A stretch of 64,000 nucleotides of DNA from Pseudomonas sp. DTU12.3 (GTDB taxonomy: Bacteria > Pseudomonadota > Gammaproteobacteria > Pseudomonadales > Pseudomonadaceae): contig NZ_CP027218.1 in NCBI RefSeq assembly GCF_004124275.1, forward strand, positions 5,043,001 to 5,107,000, written 5' to 3'. This document shows, piece by piece, positions 22,147-31,532 of this stretch. Both the position numbers and the translations under genes were made by a program. The stretch's first letter is position 1. Each line of letters opens with the position of its first letter. Under the pieces are notes generated by a model. It was given only the letters and a program-made list of their open reading frames with translations. It ran no database searches and had not been told where the DNA came from.

Positions 22147-23474
22147 AACCGTCACGCCTGCTGCTGATGTGGCTGGCCGTTCTGCTGGCCGTCGGCACGC
22201 TGCTGGGCACCGTGCAGGCACTCGACATCCCGACACCCGCCAGCCTGTCGGCGATCAGTTGGGGGTTGCTGCTGGCCCTGCTGGTACTGGCGCTGCTCGA
22301 CGCCATCCGCCTCCGGCGCCTGCCCTCGCCCCGGGTGCAACGGCAGATGCCCGGGAGCCTCGCACTCGGCCGTTGGAGCGAGGTACGGTTGCAGGTCAGT
22401 CACGACTTCGGTGATCCCGTAACGGTAGAGGTCTTCGATCACGTGCCGCAGGGTCTGAGTGTCGAAAACCTGCCGCTGTCGGTCGAGCTGCAACCCGGTC
22501 AGTTCAGCGAGGTCGGCTATCGCCTGCGCCCGCTCAAGCGCGGTCATTTCACCTTCGAATTTTGCGAAATCAACCTGCCCAGCCCGCTGGGGCTGTGGTC
22601 CGGCAAACGCCTGCTCGCCGTGAGCGACGACATTCGCGTCTATCCGGACTTTGCAAAGCTCTACGACGGGCAGTTGCTGGCGGTGGACAACTGGCTCAGC
22701 CAGCTCGGGGTGCGCCAGCGCCAGCGTCGCGGGCAAGGCCTGGAATTTCATCAACTGCGCGAATTTCGCGAGGGCGACAGCCTGCGCCAGATCGACTGGA
22801 AGGCGACTGCCCGGCAGCGCACGCCGATTGCCCGCGAGTACCAGGACGAGCGTGATCAGCAGATCATCTTCATGCTCGATTGCGGTCGACAAATGCGCAG
22901 CCAGGATGGTGAGCTGTCGCATTTCGACCATGCGCTGAATGCGTGTCTGCTGCTGAGTTATGTGGCGTTGCGCCAAGGCGACGCTGTCGGCCTGTTTACA
23001 TTTGCCGGCGATCAATCGCGTTATCTGGTGCCAGCCAAAGGCTCGCGGCAACTTACCAACCTGCTCAACTCGGTCTACGATCTCGATAGCAGCCAACGGC
23101 CAGCCGACTACCGGGCGGCGGTTAGCCAGTTGCTGGCCAGGCAAAAACGCAGGGCATTGGTGATACTGGTCACTAATTTGCGTGACGCCGGCGATGAAGA
23201 ACTGCTCGACACCGTCAAACACCTGAGCAGCCAGCATCGGGTGCTGGTTGCCAGCCTTCAGGAAGGGTTGCTGGATCAATTGCGTCAGCAGGCGGTGCAA
23301 AGCCTCGATGAAGCGCTGACCTATTGCGCCACGGTCGACTATTTGAATGCCAATGCACAATGCCATGAGCAGTTGACCGCGCATGGCATCACGGTCCTGC
23401 AAACCCGGCCCGAGACATTCGGGCCAAGTCTGGTGACGCAGTACCTGACCTTGAAAAAAGCTGCGCTGTTCTAG
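22143..23474 (+). CDS. DUF58 domain protein (MoxR partner)
   Basis: The 443-residue protein starts at a GTG overlapping the MoxR stop. Two N-terminal membrane helices (about 7-25 and 35-55) are followed by a beta-rich region and the DUF58 core with the signature FREGDSLRQIDWKATARQRTP split across residues 205-235. The following VWA-like part includes IIFMLDCGRQMRS, a MIDAS-like start. It would be the client of the MoxR ATPase. Its TAG stop lies in a CTAG shared with the stop of the convergent Tc accessory gene, with no terminator between the two operons. Confidence 0.88.
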
Positions 23475-26400
23475 TCCTCACTCTGCCCGGCCGACGGCAC
23501 CGGCCCCAAAGACATCGGATTGAGCGGCGACTGCTTGAGCAGGCGCGAGGCTTCCAGTTGCAGGGCATAAGCCCCACCAATGGTTCCCGTGCATTGCCAA
23601 CTCAAGCCTGCGCTGGTCAGTTGTCGATACGTGCCCAATGCCGGTTGCACACTGGTCAATCCAAGTTCCCTGGCGGTTGAGTAGCCTTTCAATCCAAGGC
23701 AGATATCGCGATTGAGCAGGTGACTGGCGGCTTTATCAACCGATAACCGGATGGTGTGCACCTGTGAGATTCGGGGAAACAGGGTTTTCTCGCCCCAGAC
23801 CGTTTTCCCCAGATCGTTCAACTGAATCAGCGCATCGTTCCAGACACCGGCATTCAGCGATGTGAACTTGAACACATGCGAGCGAGCCGGATTGAGCGCC
23901 TCATCGAGCTGATCCAGTGTCGCGAGCACCTCAATGTCCCCCGCCGAGACCACCTTCCAGGAAAAAAATGCCCAGCCTTCGCTGTCCGTCACCACCCGAA
24001 CCGGGGTTTGCCCGGCCCAGAACGTCACCTCGATACCGGAGGCGGCGTGGCGAGTCTGCGACAGGCGAATCTTCAGGCCCATCACAACGTTTTCCCCTAC
24101 CTGCGGGTCGAACGTCGGCTCGCGGACCTCGACAATCTCGGCCTCTACCTCGTCCTGTACGTTCAAGTCCGGCAGCGTCGTTGCGGTATCCGATGCAACG
24201 ACCGCCGCCAGGACGGTGAACTCGAAGGTGAATGAAGGCGCGGCGTCAGGCCCGTCGTACGGGCTCGGCACCGTAGCAACTACCGTGATGGTGCCCGGTT
24301 GCGTGGCGGTGAATGCAAAACGGGCCCAGCCATTGTCTCCAGTCGGCACGGGGGTTGCAGTTCCCTGATACACAAAGCTGACTTCCGTTCCCGGCACAGA
24401 GCGACGGGTGTAGTAAGAGCGACTCTTGACCTCCAGAAAAGTGCTTTCACCGATAAACAGGTCAAACGTCGGCCCGCGCACTTCGGCGATTTCGTTGCGA
24501 TTGTGGGCCAGCAACATCGTCATTGCCGGGTAGGCGAAATGCGCCTGCGGCAGCGTTACCGCCAGTGCCAACGCTGCGCTTTCAGTGCTATTGACTGCGT
24601 CGAGCGTCCACTCCAGGCCACTGCTGGGCAATTCACGCGCATAGTCAGGAACAAGCCTGGCATCGAGCGATCGTTCCCCGTCGTCCTTCCATCGGACAGT
24701 GACATCCAGACCAGTCAACACGCTTTCGGCATTGGGCATGAACTGCAGGCGATGTTCACCGCCCAGGCAGGGATAGGCAGTACTCGCACCATCCAATGGT
24801 CGTTCATCAAAGCTGAATGTCCCCTCGTCTTCCAGGATCGAGGAGAACAATCTGCCCGGCAACTCATAGGGAGTGATCTCGTCATGACACAAGTACAACA
24901 GGAAACGGCTACTGGTAGTGGACTGGGAACTGAACTGCCAGGGCAAACCTTCTTTCGGTAAAGGTCGGCGAATGCCCGGATCAGGCTCAATATGAAAATC
25001 CACAGCGGAGCCATCTTCACCCACCAGTTTCAAATAAAACGACTCGCCGATCAAAGTCTCTCCCACCGGTTTGACCAGCAACTCAACCGGTTCGGCATTG
25101 CGCGCGCAGAGCAGGCCAACCGTCCCGGCGCCCTCTCCTGCCAACGTGACTGCGGTCAATTGAGCCAGAGGATTCTCCGGCAATACCGTGATCTCGAACC
25201 GATACTCGAGCACCTCGCTGTCATAGCGACTGTCGATCCTGGCCGTGACGGTGAAGGAGCCTTCCTCCTGGGGGTTGAAGGCATACTGCGACCAACCGTC
25301 GTCGCCCGTCGAAAGCGTCTGGTCTGGCGTGCCATCAAGAAGCCACAACACGTCGACCCCGCTCACTGGCCCCACATCCGGGACCCTCGACAGCACTTGA
25401 ATCTGCACTGGCAACACCGCCCCGCCCACCGAAGGAAAACGGGTCGGCAGCTTTACTTCACCCAGCTCCAGCCAGTTGTGCGCCAGCGCCAGCGCCTGCG
25501 GGGGTGAAGGCAGCTGCAACTTTGAACAACTGGCAGTGAATGTGAAAAAGCTGTCGCGCAGATTGCCACACTCCATTGTCCAGACCTGACCTGGCTCCTG
25601 CAGCGGATTGCCGTCGTCAAGCAGCGGCATAAAGCTCATGCCCAGTCCGTCCGGAGTGTCTTCCCCTGCCCAATGCAGCGCCAGTTCGGTCTCGGCCAGC
25701 AAGTGTTCCGCTGCAAACGCCAGTGACACTGCATGGCTCGCGCCTCGGCAGGGATGGGCCGTCTCGCTGCCCCAGACCCCATCGCGTGAAGGCCCGTCGA
25801 GGGCAAACCGGGCGCTCAGCCAAGGGTCCTCTTTCAGTACTTTGACCGCAAACACATGTCGGGCATTTTCCTGCTTGTAATAGCTGTCGACCGACGCTTC
25901 GATCAGCCAATCACCAGAGAGGCCCGGCGCCCAGCTCAAAAGCGACTCGCCGTTCGGATCCGAAGGCTGACTGGCCAACACGACATCATCCTCACCATTG
26001 GTGCCCTTGAGCGTCCAGGTGACCTCTCGGTTGGCCAGAGGTGTTTCGGTGTAATGCGATTGCACACGGATTCGAAGATCTACCTGCTGCGCGAGGTCGA
26101 TCACCGGATACCACTTGGCCTCCTGCAATGCCACGACATCGAGCTGGAAATGCCCGCAGACTGTCGGCAACTCGCAGGTCTCGGCGGTGTACTGACTGCG
26201 CACGCCCAAGGTGCGTTCGATCTGTATGTCCTGAGTAATCCCGGCGCAGTTAATCCTCCAGGGATCAGCTACGGGATGCTCCCGCCCCCAGACCGGACCG
26301 GCATTCAGAATATTCTCAGGATCCTGCTCCTCATCGTTGACGAGCAGACCCGCCTGCGTGGCGAGCCAGACACTGTCGTCAGCCAGTTGCAGAGTCAGCT

Positions 26401-27007
26401 CATGCACGGCGCCAAAGCACAAGTGCAGCCTGACGTCGGGCGGTTGTGCTGCACCGTCGATAGAAACACTGTCCAGTCGCAGGGGTTCGAGCAACAACTC
26501 TACGTGCGCCAAAGTGAAACGAACGGCCCCCGGGCGACCCGGCCCGCCATTGTCCGGACTGATGACGGTAAAGATGACCGTCTGCTCAGCAGCCCCCAGC
26601 GCGAGCATGTGCGAATACTCGACCAGATAAAGATCCAGTAGCAGGCCGTCCGGACCGACTGGCGGCTCGGCCGTCTTCAGCCGCGAAGGCACCAAACGCA
26701 AATCCACCTCCTCGCCGAGCCCGGGATTGATCCGCAACGTACCTACAGCGCCCTGGACTGCCTCGTAGGAAAACAGCAATTTGTATTCGGCCCTGCCCGG
26801 TGTCGGGCGCGGCAGTGTCGCCAGTGAGATGGACTGCGAACCTTCGCCCATATTCGTGGTGTTCATGAAACCGATCGTTTGGCCCTGCCACAACCCTTCC
26901 TGGCGGGTGACCTTGCGCTCGTCATCAATTTTCCAGCCGTCCAGGCCATTGCGGAAGTCGCCGTTAACGATGAAGTTGTCGCGGGCATGGATATCTTGTT
27001 CGCTCAT
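23471..27007 (-). CDS. Tc-locus accessory protein with jelly-roll N-terminus and alternating Ig-like modules
   Basis: The 1178-residue protein has no signal peptide and no membrane helix. The N-terminus (NFIVNGDFRNGLDGWKID onward, about 10-190) resembles a carbohydrate-binding jelly roll. Two module types then alternate. One is Big_1/invasin-like Ig domains with a V-W/F...G...W-x-x-F/Y...G-x-x-x-V-x-A pattern, four copies near residues 330, 570, 900 and 1020. The other is a beta-rich module of about 110 residues marked by VWG-x-x-T-x-x-P and H-x-x-x-L (for example GVWGSETAHPC and TVWGEKTLFP). The tail of the upstream TcA shell protein has the same layout. Its start overlaps the TcA-2 stop (ATGA). 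A role in target binding by the toxin is inference. Confidence 0.7.
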   Translation of the reverse strand: MSEQDIHARDNFIVNGDFRNGLDGWKIDDERKVTRQEGLWQGQTIGFMNTTNMGEGSQSISLATLPRPTPGRAEYKLLFSYEAVQGAVGTLRINPGLGEEVDLRLVPSRLKTAEPPVGPDGLLLDLYLVEYSHMLALGAAEQTVIFTVISPDNGGPGRPGAVRFTLAHVELLLEPLRLDSVSIDGAAQPPDVRLHLCFGAVHELTLQLADDSVWLATQAGLLVNDEEQDPENILNAGPVWGREHPVADPWRINCAGITQDIQIERTLGVRSQYTAETCELPTVCGHFQLDVVALQEAKWYPVIDLAQQVDLRIRVQSHYTETPLANREVTWTLKGTNGEDDVVLASQPSDPNGESLLSWAPGLSGDWLIEASVDSYYKQENARHVFAVKVLKEDPWLSARFALDGPSRDGVWGSETAHPCRGASHAVSLAFAAEHLLAETELALHWAGEDTPDGLGMSFMPLLDDGNPLQEPGQVWTMECGNLRDSFFTFTASCSKLQLPSPPQALALAHNWLELGEVKLPTRFPSVGGAVLPVQIQVLSRVPDVGPVSGVDVLWLLDGTPDQTLSTGDDGWSQYAFNPQEEGSFTVTARIDSRYDSEVLEYRFEITVLPENPLAQLTAVTLAGEGAGTVGLLCARNAEPVELLVKPVGETLIGESFYLKLVGEDGSAVDFHIEPDPGIRRPLPKEGLPWQFSSQSTTSSRFLLYLCHDEITPYELPGRLFSSILEDEGTFSFDERPLDGASTAYPCLGGEHRLQFMPNAESVLTGLDVTVRWKDDGERSLDARLVPDYARELPSSGLEWTLDAVNSTESAALALAVTLPQAHFAYPAMTMLLAHNRNEIAEVRGPTFDLFIGESTFLEVKSRSYYTRRSVPGTEVSFVYQGTATPVPTGDNGWARFAFTATQPGTITVVATVPSPYDGPDAAPSFTFEFTVLAAVVASDTATTLPDLNVQDEVEAEIVEVREPTFDPQVGENVVMGLKIRLSQTRHAASGIEVTFWAGQTPVRVVTDSEGWAFFSWKVVSAGDIEVLATLDQLDEALNPARSHVFKFTSLNAGVWNDALIQLNDLGKTVWGEKTLFPRISQVHTIRLSVDKAASHLLNRDICLGLKGYSTARELGLTSVQPALGTYRQLTSAGLSWQCTGTIGGAYALQLEASRLLKQSPLNPMSLGPVPSAGQSED

Positions 27008-30000
27008 GGCAGTTGTTTCCCTGCCCGCTGGGCGCGCATGGCCGCACCGGGCAAATCATTGACGGGGCTGGATTTGAGTAACTCTTCGACCTGAACCGCG
27101 AACGCCTGCCCGCCATCCCGCGCCAGGTACACCAGCGTCAAAATGACGTCCGTCAACGAGTCCAGAAGACTTGCCTGAGCGGTTTGGTCATGGCGTGGCA
27201 GGGTCAGTACATATTCGGCGTGCGCGCCGGTGCCTTCGAATGGCAGGTAACGCTCATCGTCGATCCGAGTGGCGATACCGTTGTCGTCCAGCCCCAGCGA
27301 CAGGCCTATCTGCTGGTATGGACGCAGGTTCTGCACCAGCGCACCGGGCGGGGGATTGCCACTGGCCGGGTCATGCAGATACTTGACCGCCTCAAGGTTC
27401 GGTTCCAGCAACGTGGAACTGCTGATTTGCACCAGCGTCGCGCAGATATTCTGATATGGTCCCAGGAGACCGGGAAAGGTCAGTGACAAGCCTTTGACCT
27501 GCCGGCAGTAATGTCCCGGATAGTCTTCGTTGAAGAGTTTTTCATTGAGCTTGATCGCCAGCGTTCCCGAGCTTTTGAAGAGTTCCCAGGCGGTTGCATC
27601 CAGAGTGCGCAGGGATATCGTCTTGACCAGTTGCAGCCGGTGTTCGTCACGTTTGATGCGCGCTGCGGCCATACGCAGCAGATCGAGTTTCAACGACTGG
27701 CCGGTGGTGAATCCGTGGCAGGCGTCCATCCATACATCGGGGCGGACAAACCGGCTCTGGTAATCGCCCAATTCATACTGCCAACAGGTTTCAGCGCACA
27801 GGCACAGTCCGGCGACGACATCGTAGACCTGGTAAATCAAGGTCTTGACCTGGCCGACCACCCAGTTGGTCAGCGCCAGGCCCGTCGCGCGACTCTGATA
27901 GAACGCATACACCGCCAAGACCTGTTTGTTGACGATCTGGCTCTGCTGCAAACTGGCACGGGCCGCATCAAGGCTATGTTCCTGCGCCAGCAACTGTTCG
28001 CGCAGCACCCGCAATTCGGCCAACGATTGATCGCGGGCCAACTCCCATTCCTGCTGGCGGCGTCGGTACTGCTCGATGACGCCGAGCTCTTCGGCCTCGC
28101 CGCGCAAGTTGTCAGCACCGATCTGAAAGACATCGGCCAACGCATAGAGCGGGCCGGCAAGACGGAAGCCGCCGAAAGAGGTCCCGCCAATATTGGGCGC
28201 CGTATCCAGTGCCCCACCCAATACCCGGCTGACCTGGGCGCCCATCGCCCAGTCCCGGGCCGATCGGCTTTTTTGCAGAACAAGATTCTCGGCCTCGGAA
28301 ACACCTTCCCTGGCCAGCGTCTCATAATGCTGCGCGCGGGCGTTGACCATGCTCTCGCTTTGACGCAACGACGCGGCAGTCGCCTCGATCTGGGCAATCG
28401 TCGCCTCATGGATCGCCATGGTGTAATCGGCCAGCTCGATCAGGTGATTTTGCTGCAGCGTTTCCAGCTCACCGCGATCGCGCAATTCCAGCCAGGTACG
28501 CAACTGATCTTCCTGCTGGATCAGAAACTCCACGCCCTGCAGCGCCAAGCTGTAAACGGTTTGCCATTTGTACGGCACCACCTGCACCTGGCCTCCCGGA
28601 TTGCGCGCCACGCCCTGACTGCCATTGGCCTGGGCGCGCAATAACTCCAGCGGATCCATCGTCCGGCTGAACAAGGGGATCGACAGGGGCTGGCCATCGA
28701 TCGAACGATTGTTGCGCAAGTTGTGCTGCCGCGAATTGAGCAGATCCCACAGCGCTTTGGGCCGTTCATTGATTCCGGGACGAAATGCCCCCGAACCCAG
28801 CAGATCAAAATAAGGCGTAATCGACATCGACGTCGGTACATCGGCCGGAGTGAGTGCAAGGCTCGCTTCAAATGCTTTGAGCGGATCGCGCTCGCTGACC
28901 AGACTCAGGACGTCACGGAGCTTTTTCGCCTGCCATTTGCTCGCTGTACGCGTGATCGGCTCCTCACCGAGCAAGGTCAGCGCTCTGCTGTAATTGAGCC
29001 CCGCATGCACCATGCTGTCGTAATCCAGATGGCGATAAAGCGCATCGCCCCACGCGATCAGGTTTTCCACATAACGCAGGAAAATCGCGATCTTGAAGTG
29101 TACCGGCGCGCAATAGCCGATGGCATCCGGGTCTGAGGGCGCCGCGCTTTCATACGAACACTCGATGTTTTCGTTCTGCAGGGGACGGCAACGCCAGTAG
29201 GCCGGTGCCAGGATCTTCGGTGGGCCTTCGGGGTCAGGATATACGCCAGCCACCTCCTTGCGCGCCAGCGGGTCGAACACGTATTCGTACCAGCCTTGCG
29301 CCTCGCGCTGGCGACCTTCTGCCGACAAGCGCGCACCGACCAGATCCGGCGTATGAAAGAACAGCTCCCAGAAGCACAAACCGTTGCAGCCATCGAACGG
29401 CCCGTTCTCCTCGATACTGCCATCAGGCATGCGCGGCTCCTCGACATGCTGGGTATCCCAGGAGAGCAGCGCATCCGCCGAGACCGCCGCGCGACTGGTC
29501 AACACTGGGCCGAACGTGGAGTTCAAGCGCGAAAACCTGAGCGCCTGAGCACTGTTGTTGAAACTCAGGAACTGCGCGCCCTCGCTGCTGCTCTTGTCGA
29601 TGGAAGGCGTCAGGTACAACCGCGGCCGCTCCTTGAGCGTGACGGCAAACTTGTTGCGACCATGACCTTTTTGCCCTTCGGCCACCTCACCGAAAGCAAA
29701 TCCGATCGGCGTGTCGATCGGAAAATTGTTGATGCCCAGCGATGGCGCTTGACGACGATAGGTACGCCAAGGTGTCGCGTAGTGACCATCCAGAACGCCG
29801 GTTGAAACCCAGTCCGCAGGATCGTCCTGAGTCCGGGCGCCGAACACCAGGCTGAACATCACCGGGGTATAAAGGATCCTGGGCAGCAGTTGGTTCTGCT
29901 CATTCAAAACCGCATCGCCCAGCCCGGTGATGGAAAAACCGGCGCCGGCGCGCACTTCGTCCTGGGTTCTGTTCAGCAGGACAGCGAGCAATTCATTGGT

Positions 30001-31530
30001 CAGTGGGGCGACCGCGTCGGCCAGCCAAATGCCGTCGCCGGGTGTCGTCTCAACGAAATCAGTGATGGCAAAAGAGTGGACATTTTTGTTATCCGAACCC
30101 GCCATCAACTGAACGGTGTGAGTCTGCACCGGTAGCCGGCGTGTCGACAGGCTGATCCGCAGTTGCTGCTCGCCGGCCTCGACGATGCGGATGTCGAAGG
30201 AGGTATCGGCTGTGGTCGCTCGCCAACCGAGCGACAGGCGTTCAAGCACTCGCCCCTGCTCCCTGACCGCATCGCAGCGCCCGCGCACTCTGAGCACTTC
30301 ATAAAAGTTGCCGTCCGTTGCACGCTCACGGGTATAGATCGCGTCAAACTCAAGGTTACCGTTAATGCTGCCCGGCGTTTCCACTGTGCTGCTGACCTTG
30401 ACTGTCGAGTAGTCGGCCGGCACCACCTTTTGTTGCAGGCTGGCCACATCACTGAAACGCCCGAATGTCATTGCCAGCAAAGTCGCCGTATCATCGTTGA
30501 TCTTACGAAACAGCGCGTCGCGGGTTTCATGGATCTCGATGTCGTGCAGCGGCATCTGCCCGTCCAGGCTGTGCCGATTGGTGTAACAGACGGCCAGTCG
30601 ATCATCTCGGGGATCACCGTCGCCCAGCGACACGACCGTCAGCCGTCCGTTGGACACGTCGTACTCGCAATCGCGTTGATGCAGCGACAGCGGCGCTGAC
30701 CACTGGCCGTTCAGGGTGCTGAACGCAAGTTTGATCTCCAGCGACCACGGGGCCTGCACCACACCGTTACTGTCGATCTGACGATCACGCCACTCGCACC
30801 AGACCATTGCCGGCAGCCCGAGCCAGTTCACACAGCGGATATCGACGACGCTACCGGTTGTGGCAAGTTCGACCTTCTGCCACTCGCCCCAGGCGGCGGG
30901 ATTGATCTTGCGGGTGTCTTTGTCCAGCTCGACCTTCACACTGCGCAGGAAATAGGCGAATGGCGCCGTCCGTTCCTGGCCCACCAGGTAATAGCGGGCG
31001 TCCTGAACATTCTCGCCATCGATGTAGCCGCTGAGCACATCCAGATCGCACAGGCGCTGGAAAGCCTGGGTGTACTCCATCAAACCCTGTTGCACCGACG
31101 CACTCGTCAAACGCATCTGGTTCAGGCTGTTTTCAAGGGCACGGAACAAGGTGGTTTTTTTCAGACGCAGCGAAGGCACGATATAGTTTTCCGCCTGATC
31201 CTTGAGCAGCACATTGGCCGACCAGGTGCTGTAGTGGCTGAGAAACTGATACCAGTACTGCAAGTCATCGTCTTCGAAATGGCTGTCTTCGTAACCCTTC
31301 TCCATGCCGCTGTAGACCGACTGGATATGCTCTTGCAGACAGCGCACGGTCGAGGACGTCCGGGTGGCTTGCAGTTGTGCGCTGTCACGGGTGTCGAGCA
31401 TCAGATAGCGGCTCAAATCATCGGCGGTTTTCAAAGTCACTGCACCGGACCAGAGTTTCTGTCCCAGCACCGCTTCCACCATGGCCGCCGTGTAGCGTTC
31501 TGTCAGTTCATTGATCTGCAGGTTTTGCAT
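27004..31530 (-). CDS. Tc toxin subunit A, C-terminal half (neuraminidase-like, pore and TcB-binding regions)
   Basis: The 1508-residue protein matches the second half of a TcA subunit. Its start (DDLSRYLMLDTRDSAQLQAT) corresponds to the segment just before the neuraminidase-like domain of full-length TcA. A long helical stretch at about 980-1240 fits the translocation channel, with a hydrophobic glycine-rich stretch near 1120-1150. The C-terminal TcB-binding domain is clear from LFNEDYPGHYCRQVKGLSLT (about 1335) and the SDVILTLVYLARDGG segment (about 1465). TcA forms the injection needle that carries the TcB-TcC cocoon. It starts 2 bases after the TcA-1 stop, with GGGAG upstream. Confidence 0.9.
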   Translation of the reverse strand: MQNLQINELTERYTAAMVEAVLGQKLWSGAVTLKTADDLSRYLMLDTRDSAQLQATRTSSTVRCLQEHIQSVYSGMEKGYEDSHFEDDDLQYWYQFLSHYSTWSANVLLKDQAENYIVPSLRLKKTTLFRALENSLNQMRLTSASVQQGLMEYTQAFQRLCDLDVLSGYIDGENVQDARYYLVGQERTAPFAYFLRSVKVELDKDTRKINPAAWGEWQKVELATTGSVVDIRCVNWLGLPAMVWCEWRDRQIDSNGVVQAPWSLEIKLAFSTLNGQWSAPLSLHQRDCEYDVSNGRLTVVSLGDGDPRDDRLAVCYTNRHSLDGQMPLHDIEIHETRDALFRKINDDTATLLAMTFGRFSDVASLQQKVVPADYSTVKVSSTVETPGSINGNLEFDAIYTRERATDGNFYEVLRVRGRCDAVREQGRVLERLSLGWRATTADTSFDIRIVEAGEQQLRISLSTRRLPVQTHTVQLMAGSDNKNVHSFAITDFVETTPGDGIWLADAVAPLTNELLAVLLNRTQDEVRAGAGFSITGLGDAVLNEQNQLLPRILYTPVMFSLVFGARTQDDPADWVSTGVLDGHYATPWRTYRRQAPSLGINNFPIDTPIGFAFGEVAEGQKGHGRNKFAVTLKERPRLYLTPSIDKSSSEGAQFLSFNNSAQALRFSRLNSTFGPVLTSRAAVSADALLSWDTQHVEEPRMPDGSIEENGPFDGCNGLCFWELFFHTPDLVGARLSAEGRQREAQGWYEYVFDPLARKEVAGVYPDPEGPPKILAPAYWRCRPLQNENIECSYESAAPSDPDAIGYCAPVHFKIAIFLRYVENLIAWGDALYRHLDYDSMVHAGLNYSRALTLLGEEPITRTASKWQAKKLRDVLSLVSERDPLKAFEASLALTPADVPTSMSITPYFDLLGSGAFRPGINERPKALWDLLNSRQHNLRNNRSIDGQPLSIPLFSRTMDPLELLRAQANGSQGVARNPGGQVQVVPYKWQTVYSLALQGVEFLIQQEDQLRTWLELRDRGELETLQQNHLIELADYTMAIHEATIAQIEATAASLRQSESMVNARAQHYETLAREGVSEAENLVLQKSRSARDWAMGAQVSRVLGGALDTAPNIGGTSFGGFRLAGPLYALADVFQIGADNLRGEAEELGVIEQYRRRQQEWELARDQSLAELRVLREQLLAQEHSLDAARASLQQSQIVNKQVLAVYAFYQSRATGLALTNWVVGQVKTLIYQVYDVVAGLCLCAETCWQYELGDYQSRFVRPDVWMDACHGFTTGQSLKLDLLRMAAARIKRDEHRLQLVKTISLRTLDATAWELFKSSGTLAIKLNEKLFNEDYPGHYCRQVKGLSLTFPGLLGPYQNICATLVQISSSTLLEPNLEAVKYLHDPASGNPPPGALVQNLRPYQQIGLSLGLDDNGIATRIDDERYLPFEGTGAHAEYVLTLPRHDQTAQASLLDSLTDVILTLVYLARDGGQAFAVQVEELLKSSPVNDLPGAAMRAQRAGKQLP

Positions 31531-31532
31531 GG

